Part shown: positions 18,673-25,651 of the stretch, piece after piece
Numbering within the stretch: position 1 is the first letter of the stretch
How the letters are laid out: each line of letters begins with the position of its first letter
Assembly: GCA_947498645.1 (NCBI GenBank)
Contig: CANMKS010000001.1
Coordinates: 2,642,032-2,706,031, forward strand
Reading direction: 5' to 3'
Source of the DNA: an uncultured Paracoccaceae bacterium
GTDB taxonomy: Bacteria; Pseudomonadota; Alphaproteobacteria; Rhodobacterales; Rhodobacteraceae
Length of the DNA stretch: 64,000 nucleotides
Made by a program: the position numbers and the translations under genes
Notes under the pieces: model-generated
Told to the model about the DNA's origin: nothing
The model's database searches: none
The model's input: the letters and a program-made list of their open reading frames with translations, nothing else

Positions 18673-19053
18673 CTAGGCTTGGGCGCATTCTGTCAATGAA
18701 AGGGTATTGCCGCTGGGATCAGTGAACCATGCGATCTTGCTGCCATCCGGTGCCGTCCAAATGCCGAGCTCATCCTGCGCAAGTTGATCGAAGCGCTGAA
18801 ACTGAACACCCTTCTTGGTCAAAGCCTCAATTTCTTCAACGATATTCGCGACCTGCCAACCATGAACGGTGTACCCGGCTGGCCGAAACTCTGGCATGAT
18901 CTGAACGCGAAGCACGTGATGCCCGTCAAGAAAAACCAAAGCGTATGGCGTAACCTCGCGAAGTTTCAGCCCCATAACATCGACAAAAAACATGCGCGCC
19001 GCATCGGGTTTGTCAGTTGCTATGAATGAAATGGGTTCCCGGCAGTGGTCCAT
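18673..19053 (-). CDS. VOC-superfamily (glyoxalase/bleomycin-resistance-like) protein
   Basis: A 126-residue protein with the paired beta-alpha-beta-beta-beta layout of the vicinal oxygen chelate fold: ISFIATDKPDAARMFFVDVMGLKL at the start and APDGSKIAWFTDPSGNTLSLTE at the end. The final strand keeps a metal-type Glu (LSLTE), but the other ligands are not clear. Proteins of this size act as isomerases, dioxygenases or antibiotic-binding proteins, and the sequence does not decide among them. It stands alone, divergent from the cupredoxin gene across about 220 bp. Confidence 0.8.
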   Translation of the reverse strand: MDHCREPISFIATDKPDAARMFFVDVMGLKLREVTPYALVFLDGHHVLRVQIMPEFRPAGYTVHGWQVANIVEEIEALTKKGVQFQRFDQLAQDELGIWTAPDGSKIAWFTDPSGNTLSLTECAQA

Positions 19054-19274
19054 CTTCTAATGGTAGGAGACCTTCGCGCCATTCGCAACATCGGTCACCT
19101 TGGGCTTGAGGCCGGCATCGACCGCCCCAATGACACCAAGATGTAGCCTTAAAAATAGCGATACTGAGGGCGAAAACAAAATATCTCAGGATGAATGAAA
19201 CTATTTCGTCGGCACAACGTGTCTTCCTCAGATAAGGTTCAAAACGGGCCAATCGCAAAATAAAGGAAATAATG

Positions 19275-19619
19275 ATGACTAAACTAACCCGCCGCGAGAC
19301 GTTTCGCCTTGGTGCAGCCTTTGTTGCGCTCCCCCTGAGCACTGTGATCGCCCGCGCTGATGGACATGCCACGGCCCATACTGTGGTGATCAGAGATTTC
19401 GCATTTACGCCAGCGGACATTCAAATCAAGGCTGGCGATTCAATCACATGGATCAACGAAGACACCGCTCGCCATTCTGCAACTGATCTGAACGGCGCGT
19501 TTGACACTGGTCTTTTAAGTCAAGGCCAAGAATCCACAATGACCTTTGGCGGCGCGGGTAAGTTTGAGTACCGCTGCACACCACACGCAAGAATGCGCGG
19601 TACGATTACGATCACCTAA
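19275..19619 (+). CDS. Amicyanin/plastocyanin-like type 1 copper protein with Tat signal
   Basis: A 114-residue cupredoxin. A twin-arginine leader (TRRETF, then a hydrophobic stretch ending near ARA-D) sends it to the periplasm. The copper ligands are complete and spaced as in amicyanin: His67 (ARHSAT), Cys101, His104 and Met107 (CTPHARM). It is a small electron carrier. Its partner is not visible, as there is no methylamine dehydrogenase in the window. An AGGA at 19264-19267 serves two adjacent ATGs (19272 and 19275); the second is used because it gives the standard spacing. A clear terminator follows, so it is monocistronic. Confidence 0.9.
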   Translation: MTKLTRRETFRLGAAFVALPLSTVIARADGHATAHTVVIRDFAFTPADIQIKAGDSITWINEDTARHSATDLNGAFDTGLLSQGQESTMTFGGAGKFEYRCTPHARMRGTITIT

Positions 19620-19639
19620 GTCCGTTATTGCATTCTGCA

Positions 19640-19668
19640 AAAGGCCCGCCAGTTTGGTGGGCCTTTTC
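19640..19668 (+). terminator. Intrinsic terminator of the cupredoxin gene
   Basis: A stem of AAAGGCCCGCC (19640-19650) with GGTGGGCCTTT (19656-19666), one G-T pair, a five-base loop and a short T-run, 20 bp after the stop codon. The AAAGGCCCG/CGGGCCTTT core recurs in two other terminators of this window. Confidence 0.8.
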
Positions 19669-19947
19669 AGTATCTTGCATGACCAAATATACCGCACCGC
19701 TTACATTACATTGGAATACGGTGTTAGTTATCAGCTTGGCGCCATATGCCTATGGCAAAGGGCGCTGTCTGACGATGCAAACAAACCTTTGGGTTGAGCT
19801 GACGGGCAACAACCAAGACGCTATTGATCGTTGATTGGAAAATTAGCAGTCTGGGCATAAACGCATACCGTCTGTGGGTTCGACGGTGATACAAAAAACA
19901 ACGTGGTCAGACAAAACCCCACGAAACAAGGGTATGACCCACAATGT
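19669..19947. other. Intergenic spacer between the cupredoxin terminator and tRNA-Leu
   Basis: No gene is supported in this spacer of about 0.28 kb. Near its right end GGGTATGACCC (19930-19940) forms a small hairpin followed, on the minus strand, by TTGTTT, which may end the tRNA transcript. Confidence 0.45.
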
Positions 19948-20033
19948 TGGTGCCGATGGAGAGACTCGAACTCTCACGATGTTGCCATCGGGGGATTTTG
20001 AATCCCCTGCGTCTACCATTCCGCCACATCGGC
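19948..20033 (-). tRNA. tRNA-Leu (anticodon CAA)
   Basis: An 86-nt tRNA on the minus strand. The acceptor stem is GCCGATG with CATCGGC, the discriminator is A, and the 3' CCA is encoded. The anticodon stem GGGGA/TCCCC encloses the loop TTCAAAA, giving CAA, which reads UUG. A long variable arm (CGATGGCAACATCG) confirms a class II leucine tRNA, and GTTCGAGTC is the T arm. It lies 48 bp downstream of the zinc peptidase gene on the same strand. I saw no integrase or attachment-site repeat next to it. Confidence 0.97.
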
Positions 20034-20081
20034 CGCCCGCACCTCCTAATGTGCGCGCAAACCCTCGTCAATCGGGTTTTA

Positions 20082-20933
20082 CTACAATTGGTTGATCGCG
20101 AATGTATCGCAATCAGCAAGGTTCCCGCTTTCCAACCCGCGCCGGAACCAGCGTTGTCGCTGGGCGCTGGTGCCATGGGTGAATGTATGGGGCTGTACCC
20201 GCTGCCCGGCGTTGCGTTGCAAGGTGTCATCACCGATCTGGGCTGCTGCATTTATCGCTTCCTCAATGTCGCCGCGTTCCAGACTGGCAAATCGGGCTTG
20301 GGTGGCGCGTGTCCATATCCCGGAAAAGCAATCGGCCTGCAATTCAACCCGCACCGACATCGCATTTGAATCGGCCTCGCTCATCTGCGCGCGCAGTTGG
20401 TTGACCTGCCCAAGGATACCCAGCTCGTTTTGCACATGGTGGGCGATTTCATGGGCAACCACATAAGCCGCCGCAAAATCACCCGATGCGCCAAGCCGTT
20501 GATCCAATGTGACAAAGAATTCCGTATCCAGATACGCCTTGCGCTCCGGCGGGCAGTAAAACGGACCCGTCGCCGCAGACGCCCCGCCACAGGCAGAGCG
20601 GGTCTGCCCCTTGAAGAGAACCAAGGTGGGTGGGCTGTAGGGCTGGCCAACCTGACGGGCAAAAATGTCGGTCCAGACGTCTTCGGTATCCGCCAGGGTG
20701 ACAGAGACAAATTCGGCTGCGCGCTCATCCTCCGGCGTGATCTCGGCCGATTGGCTGGATTGCACCCCGCCGCCACCCAGATCAACGAATTGGCTGGTGT
20801 CCACACCAAAATACCACCCGGCCAGCAGGATCAGAACACCCGCTATCCCGCCGATGCCCCCTGCCCTGCGCGCGCCGCCACTGCGTCGCCGGTCTTCGAT
20901 ATTGCTGCTGCCGCGCCGACCTTGCCATTTCAT
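20082..20933 (-). CDS. Neutral zinc metallopeptidase, YpfJ family
   Basis: A 283-residue membrane-anchored protein. A basic N-terminus (RRGSSNIEDRRRSGG) and one helix at about 26-43 precede a periplasmic or lumenal catalytic domain. The zinc motif HEIAHHVQ is at 161-168, with Glu162 as the catalytic base. The cysteines near 115 and 127 (SACGG, FYCPPE) are family features. Substrate and role are unknown for this family. It stands alone, divergent from the YqaA-DsbB pair, with tRNA-Leu downstream. Confidence 0.92.
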   Translation of the reverse strand: MKWQGRRGSSNIEDRRRSGGARRAGGIGGIAGVLILLAGWYFGVDTSQFVDLGGGGVQSSQSAEITPEDERAAEFVSVTLADTEDVWTDIFARQVGQPYSPPTLVLFKGQTRSACGGASAATGPFYCPPERKAYLDTEFFVTLDQRLGASGDFAAAYVVAHEIAHHVQNELGILGQVNQLRAQMSEADSNAMSVRVELQADCFSGIWTRATQARFASLERGDIEEAINAAAQIGDDTLQRNAGQRVQPHTFTHGTSAQRQRWFRRGLESGNLADCDTFAINQL

Positions 20934-21040
20934 TTGATGTCCCCCTGACAGTTTCAGTGCAGTTTATAGCCAAAGCAGGCATCCACAAGCTTGACGGAGC
21001 GCGGCACCTATGCCCTAAGCAACAAAACGCAAGGCAGACG

Positions 21041-21619
21041 ATGTTACGCAGGCTCTACGACTGGACGATATCATTGGCACAATCGCCGCATGCGCTCTGG
21101 GCGCTGGCGATTGTCTCATTTGTGGAATCCTCATTTTTTCCCATTCCCCCGGACGTCTTGATGATCCCGATGATCATCGCGCGGCCCTCGCGTGCCTTCC
21201 TGATTGCCGCGATTGCCACTGTCGCCTCGGTGGCTGGCGCATTGTTGGGCTACTATATCGGCGCCGCCTTGATGGAGAGTGTGGGCCAGCCCATTCTTGA
21301 TATCTACGGCAAGGGCGACAGCTTTGCCGAGATGTCGGCGGTCTTTAACGAGTATGGCGCATGGGCCGTCGTGGTGGCAGGTGTTACCTTCCTGCCATTC
21401 AAGGTGATCACCATTGCGTCAGGGGTCACGGGTTTGCCACTGACGGTCTTTATTGTCTCGTCCATCTTTGCGCGGTCGCTGCGATTCTTTCTGGTTGCAG
21501 CACTTTTGTGGAAATTTGGTGCGCCGATCCGCGACTTCATTGAAAAACGCTTGGGGCTGATGTTCATTCTGTTCTGCGTGCTTTTGATTGGCGGTTTTGC
21601 ATTGGTGGGTTTGCTATGA
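21041..21619 (+). CDS. YqaA-like DedA/VTT-family membrane protein
   Basis: A 192-residue inner-membrane protein with four to five helices. The re-entrant region FVESSFFPIPPDVLMIPM and the later GVTFLPFKVITIASG are characteristic of YqaA-type members of the DedA/VTT superfamily, some of which act in lipid recycling or membrane homeostasis. The ATG at 21041 follows AAGGCAGACG and starts the conserved N-terminus. Upstream codons add a non-conserved tail. It overlaps dsbB by four bases (21616-21619), so the two are translated together. The link to disulfide formation is unexplained. Confidence 0.88.
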   Translation: MLRRLYDWTISLAQSPHALWALAIVSFVESSFFPIPPDVLMIPMIIARPSRAFLIAAIATVASVAGALLGYYIGAALMESVGQPILDIYGKGDSFAEMSAVFNEYGAWAVVVAGVTFLPFKVITIASGVTGLPLTVFIVSSIFARSLRFFLVAALLWKFGAPIRDFIEKRLGLMFILFCVLLIGGFALVGLL

Positions 21620-22107
21620 CACGACAGTTGATGATCATGCTGTCCGCTGGTGGATCAGCGGCATTGCTGGCCGGGGCATTTCTGTTTCAGGCGATGGGCT
21701 ATCCGCCTTGTGCGATGTGCCTGTGGCAGCGCTGGCCACATGTGGCGGCCATTCTGATCGGTGTGCTGGCATTGCGGTTTCAGGGCCGGTTCCTGCCTGC
21801 TTTGGGCGCATTGGCGGCCGGCACGACCGGTGCAATTGGCGTCTTTCACACCGGCGTTGAACGCGGCTGGTGGGAGGGGCCCAGCAGTTGCACAGGCGGC
21901 AGCATTCTGGACGGGCTAAGCGGGTCGGATCTGCTTGCAATCGAGGGTCCGCGCGTCGTGATGTGCGATCAGGTCAGTTGGGAGTTTCTGTCGCTGTCCA
22001 TGGCAACATGGAATGCGATATTCTCGTTTGATCTGATGGTGGGATGGATTGTCGCGGTGGTGCTTAGCGGCGCGTCGATAAAAGCAGGTTCGTCTCGGAG
22101 CGCGTAA
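21616..22107 (+). CDS. dsbB: Disulfide bond formation protein DsbB
   Basis: A 163-residue quinone reductase of the inner membrane that reoxidises periplasmic DsbA. Four helices are visible. The first cysteine pair is Cys32-x-x-Cys35 (PPCAMCLWQR), and the second is Cys92 (SSCTGG) and Cys117 (VMCDQ), so the electron relay is complete. The spacing of the second pair is wider than two residues, as normal for DsbB. The tail overlaps the convergent Lrp-type regulator by 44 bp (22064-22107). Translation is coupled to the YqaA-like gene. Confidence 0.93.
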   Translation: MTRQLMIMLSAGGSAALLAGAFLFQAMGYPPCAMCLWQRWPHVAAILIGVLALRFQGRFLPALGALAAGTTGAIGVFHTGVERGWWEGPSSCTGGSILDGLSGSDLLAIEGPRVVMCDQVSWEFLSLSMATWNAIFSFDLMVGWIVAVVLSGASIKAGSSRSA

Positions 22108-22483
22108 CACCATCCAATCGGCGGATGGCAAAGAGCACCTGATCGAAGTGTTCCAGCGTATCGGTCCCGATCTCTGCGATCAGATCCCAGGTGCCATTGG
22201 TCGAATGCACGGCCTGCACCTGGGGCATACGTTGCAACTGTTTCATGGTCTTTTCAGCACCGCGCCCGGCGATTTCCAACATCATCAGCCCACGCACCGG
22301 ATCGGGGCGCACGTCGGAACGTGTCAGCACGGTAAATCCTGCGATTTCGCCCCCTTGTACCAACTTGTCCAACCGCACCCGCACGGTACTGCGCGTTACC
22401 CCAAGTTGGTCAGCCAACTCTGACAGTGACGCCCGTCCGTTACGTTTGAGTGCCGCAATCAGGGCGCCATCCATTTCGTCCAT
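22064..22483 (-). CDS. Lrp/AsnC-family transcriptional regulator
   Basis: A 139-residue regulator. An N-terminal winged helix (DEMDGALIAALKRNGR, then LADQLGVTRSTVRVRLDKL) is followed by an AsnC-type effector/oligomer domain (RGLMMLEIAGRG, MPQVQAVHSTNGTWDLIAEIG). The ATG at 22483 is chosen: it keeps the palindrome at 22497-22526 between the two divergent starts, while further-upstream starts would put the palindrome inside the coding region. Its position, divergent from arginase-ornithine cyclodeaminase, argues that it controls those genes with arginine or ornithine as effector (inference). It overlaps dsbB tail to tail. Confidence 0.92.
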   Translation of the reverse strand: MDEMDGALIAALKRNGRASLSELADQLGVTRSTVRVRLDKLVQGGEIAGFTVLTRSDVRPDPVRGLMMLEIAGRGAEKTMKQLQRMPQVQAVHSTNGTWDLIAEIGTDTLEHFDQVLFAIRRLDGVTRSETNLLLSTRR

Positions 22484-22496
22484 TCTAACTGTCCAT

Positions 22497-22526
22497 TTTG
22501 TGCAATCTGTCGACATTTTGCACAAA
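22497..22526. promoter_or_regulatory. Candidate Lrp-type operator between lrp and arginase
   Basis: Perfect arms TTTGTGCAA (22497-22505) and TTGCACAAA (22518-22526) are separated by 12 bases, so arm centres are 21 bp apart, two helical turns. It lies between the divergent starts (22483 minus, 22570 plus). A dimeric AsnC/Lrp protein could bind it to control both itself and the arginine-catabolic genes. Binding is inferred. Confidence 0.6.
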
Positions 22527-22569
22527 TTGCGGGCTTAACCCACCCCCTGTTTTGCTCAACAATCCGCCT

Positions 22570-23499
22570 ATGACACAAAAACACTGCATACTCGTCGGCG
22601 CACCCGTCGACTGCGGAAAGCGCCGCAAGGGCTGCCTGATGGGCCCCGATGCCTACCGCACAGCCGGGATCGCCGAGGCGATCACCAAACTGGGACATAC
22701 GGTTGAGGACATGGGCAATCTTGCGCCCGAGGATGTCACCGTGGACGCACCCACCAACCCGCTTGTGCACAAGCTGGCAGAGAATGTCGGCTGGACCCAG
22801 ACGTTGATGGCAGCAGCACAAGAGACAGCACAACGCGGGATGCCGATCTTTCTGGGCGGCGATCACGCATTGGCGGCTGGCACTGTGGCAGGCATGGCCG
22901 CACATGCGCAAAAGGAAGGCCGCCCCTTCTTTGTGCTGTGGCTTGATGCGCATAGCGATATCAATACACCACTGACAACCGACAGCGGGAATTTGCATGG
23001 AACGCCAGTTGGTTACGTGACCGGCCGCGATGGATTCGAGGGCTATCCAGACCTGCCCGCAACCGTCGCAACACAGAATATCTGCATGATCGGTTTGCGA
23101 TCAGTTGATGCACCCGAACACGCGATCCTGTCGCAGGCAGACGTTATGTTGGTCGACATGCGTCGCATAGACGAAGAAGGTATCAGTGCCCCACTGAAGG
23201 CCTTTCTAGAGCGTGTAGAGGCCGAAAATGGCATGTTGCACGTGTCGCTGGACGTCGATTTCCTTGATCCATCCATCGCCCCTGCGGTGGGCACCACTGT
23301 TCCGGGTGGTGCGACGGTACGCGAAGGCCATTTGGTCATGGAAATCCTGTCAGACAGTGATCTGGTCACCTCGCTTGATCTGGTTGAACTGAATCCATTC
23401 CTCGATGACCGCGGCAAGACCGCGAACCTCATGGTCGATCTGACCGCCTCACTCCTCGGTCGCCGCGTGTTTGACCGTCCAACAAGGGACAAACAATGA
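22570..23499 (+). CDS. rocF: Arginase
   Basis: A 309-residue manganese enzyme hydrolysing L-arginine to ornithine and urea in the cytoplasm. The metal ligands are all visible: GGDHA with His99, DAHSD with Asp126, His128 and Asp130, and SLDVDFLDP further on. The ATG at 22570 opens directly into the first strand (CILVGAPVDCG). It overlaps the ornithine cyclodeaminase start by four bases, so the product is handed straight to the next enzyme. The divergent Lrp-type regulator and the palindrome in the shared promoter suggest induction by substrate. Confidence 0.95.
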   Translation: MTQKHCILVGAPVDCGKRRKGCLMGPDAYRTAGIAEAITKLGHTVEDMGNLAPEDVTVDAPTNPLVHKLAENVGWTQTLMAAAQETAQRGMPIFLGGDHALAAGTVAGMAAHAQKEGRPFFVLWLDAHSDINTPLTTDSGNLHGTPVGYVTGRDGFEGYPDLPATVATQNICMIGLRSVDAPEHAILSQADVMLVDMRRIDEEGISAPLKAFLERVEAENGMLHVSLDVDFLDPSIAPAVGTTVPGGATVREGHLVMEILSDSDLVTSLDLVELNPFLDDRGKTANLMVDLTASLLGRRVFDRPTRDKQ

Positions 23500-24542
23500 G
23501 CCTGAAAGCATCCAAACTGGCGATGGTGCCATTCGTCAGCGTCGACAACATGATGCGCCTTGTGCATCACATCGGTATCGAAACCTTTCTGTCGGACCTC
23601 GCAACCGCGATCGAACATGATTTCACCCGTTGGGAACTTTTCGACAAGACGCCGCGCATTGGCAGCCACTCTGATGTTGGTGTGATCGAGTTGATGCCAA
23701 CCTCGGATGGCGAGCTTTATGGCTTCAAATACGTCAACGGCCACCCAAAGAACATGAAAGAGGGGCTGCAAACGGTCACGGCCTTTGGTGTGCTGTCGGA
23801 TGTTTACAGCGGCTACCCCGTTCTGTTTTCCGAGATGACAGTGCTGACAGCATTGCGCACCGGGGCAATGTCTGCGGTGGCGACCAAACATCTGGCCTCA
23901 AAAGACGCCAAGACGATGGCGATGATCGGCAATGGCGCACAGTCAGAATTCCAATGTCTGGCAATCAAGGCCGTTTGCGGGATCGAAAACGTCCGTTTGT
24001 ACGACATCGACAGTGCCGCCACCGAAAAATGTGTGAAGAACCTTACCGGTCTGGGGTTCAACATCACCCCCTGCTCCACCCCCGAAGAAGCGATTGAGGG
24101 TGCCGACGTCATCACCGTTGCGACGGCCGACAAGGACATGCAGACCATCCTGACCGACAACATGGTTGGCGCTGGCGTCCATATCAACGCTATCGGCGGC
24201 GATTGCCCCGGCAAGACCGAACTGCACCGCGATATCGTCGCGCGCTCGTCGGTGTTTGTGGAATACCCCCCACAAACGCGGGTCGAAGGTGAAATCCAGC
24301 AGATGCCGGAAGATCACCCCGTAACAGAGCTTTGGCAAGTGATCACAGGTGCACAATCAGGGCGGCAATCCGCAAGCGAGGTCACGCTTTTTGACGGTGT
24401 CGGCTTTGCAATCGAGGATTTCAGCGCGCTGCGTTATGTGCACCAAAAAATTCAGGATACACCGTTCTACATTGACCTCGACCTGATCGCAGATCCCGAT
24501 GATCCGCGCGATCTGTTTGGGATGGTCAAGCGCGCAGGCTAA
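23496..24542 (+). CDS. ocd: Ornithine cyclodeaminase
   Basis: A 348-residue NAD-dependent enzyme of the OCD/mu-crystallin family, converting L-ornithine to L-proline and ammonia. An N-terminal substrate domain (FGVLSDVYSGYPVLFSEM, TALRTGAMSA) is followed by a Rossmann fold (MIGNGAQSEFQ) and the conserved HINAIGGDCPGKTEL. Coupled to arginase by ATGA, it completes a two-step arginine-to-proline route under the divergent Lrp-type regulator. A strong hairpin lies 33 bp after the stop. Confidence 0.94.
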   Translation: MSLKASKLAMVPFVSVDNMMRLVHHIGIETFLSDLATAIEHDFTRWELFDKTPRIGSHSDVGVIELMPTSDGELYGFKYVNGHPKNMKEGLQTVTAFGVLSDVYSGYPVLFSEMTVLTALRTGAMSAVATKHLASKDAKTMAMIGNGAQSEFQCLAIKAVCGIENVRLYDIDSAATEKCVKNLTGLGFNITPCSTPEEAIEGADVITVATADKDMQTILTDNMVGAGVHINAIGGDCPGKTELHRDIVARSSVFVEYPPQTRVEGEIQQMPEDHPVTELWQVITGAQSGRQSASEVTLFDGVGFAIEDFSALRYVHQKIQDTPFYIDLDLIADPDDPRDLFGMVKRAG

Positions 24543-24574
24543 GGTCAGGGCGGGTGACCCACGCGAAAATCATT

Positions 24575-24611
24575 GCAATCATACCGCGGCAGATGCTGGC
24601 GGTATGATTGC
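24575..24611. terminator. Strong 13-bp hairpin between convergent genes
   Basis: GCAATCATACCGC (24575-24587) pairs perfectly with GCGGTATGATTGC (24599-24611) around an 11-base loop. It sits between ocd (plus) and the formyltransferase (minus). There is no T-run on either side, so it may act with Rho or as a bidirectional 3'-end stabiliser. Confidence 0.6.
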
Positions 24612-24638
24612 ATGTCTCCGGCTTGGATATCACGGCTT

Positions 24639-25475
24639 TCATAGCGCGGCTAACAGCCCGGCATTCTGGACAATCTCAACCAATTCTGTTTCCTGACGCG
24701 CGTTATGCGCAAGGATCCTGAACGGCGTCAGGGCTGCATAAAGCTTTGCACAAGCCTCTGCATCGAAATCCGCCTGCTTGTAGTGCTTCCCCACCGCTTC
24801 TGGCTGCCGCTCATCTGTCAGGGCGTGGTAATTGGCCACAATATCCGCCGCAACGTCGGACATTCTGGCAATCAGTCTGTTGCCGACGCTGTGCACGCTG
24901 TCGCCAACACAATAATCCGCACGGATCTGATGGGTGATCTTGCCGGTGTCGATGCCTTCATCAACTTGCATGAAGGTCACACCAACACAGTCCAACGCAT
25001 TGTCAATCAAAGGAAAAACATTGGTGCCACTGCCGCGATAGTATGGCGAGAGGCCAAGATGCACGTTCATGAACAAACCCGCTGGCGTTCGCAGCAGCGG
25101 CCCCTTGATGACCGACGCGCCGTAGCAGACGATCACATCGGGTGCGACAGCCTGAATTTGCGCGTGAACGTGGAGCGCATTGATATCGCCCTTGGCAATC
25201 TGGATTGATCGGGAGTGATCGCCCATGATCGCCGTGGCCATACCAAAGAAATCATGTTCGGCCTGTGCGCGCGCTTGCGTATGCGCACACATCAGATCCG
25301 TCGCATCCGGATCAAAGGCCACACGGCGCGACAGGCTTTTCTCGTCGCTCTCGCAATAGCTGGCCACCACATCAAGACGTGGATCAAGCGCCAGAACATG
25401 CCTGAAATACTGATGGCGCAACGCGCTGCCGGTCAGAATGACAACCCGCGTTTTGGTATCTTCTTTTGACGTCAT
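24639..25475 (-). CDS. Formyltransferase-domain protein
   Basis: A 278-residue protein with the folate-dependent formyltransferase fold. The catalytic triad of the family is readable: Asn and His in MNVHLGLSPYYRGSGTNVFP and Asp in QVDEGIDTGKI. It resembles sugar-nucleotide N-formyltransferases and other non-Fmt members more than methionyl-tRNA formyltransferase. It is too short for Fmt and lacks its C-terminal domain. A related reaction, formylating an amino sugar or other amine with 10-formyltetrahydrofolate, is likely, but no polysaccharide genes are nearby. ATG 25475 is the natural start. It is divergent from gyrA. Confidence 0.82.
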   Translation of the reverse strand: MTSKEDTKTRVVILTGSALRHQYFRHVLALDPRLDVVASYCESDEKSLSRRVAFDPDATDLMCAHTQARAQAEHDFFGMATAIMGDHSRSIQIAKGDINALHVHAQIQAVAPDVIVCYGASVIKGPLLRTPAGLFMNVHLGLSPYYRGSGTNVFPLIDNALDCVGVTFMQVDEGIDTGKITHQIRADYCVGDSVHSVGNRLIARMSDVAADIVANYHALTDERQPEAVGKHYKQADFDAEACAKLYAALTPFRILAHNARQETELVEIVQNAGLLAAL

Positions 25476-25651
25476 AATTACCGCTAGCGCAGCGATGCGC
25501 GCGACGCAATGGCAGCTTTATTTCTCGGCACATCCACTTCGAAATTATGCCAGCCATTGCCCGGACGCATCCGTCGTTGCACCCCACATCAAGTGTCTGA
25601 TAGAGTGCGGATAACGATATATAGCAGAACAATAAACAGCAGGCGGATCAC

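Noticed and set aside
19948..20033. tRNA-Leu as an integration site of a genomic island
   Set aside because: No integrase gene and no direct repeat of the tRNA 3' end were seen nearby.
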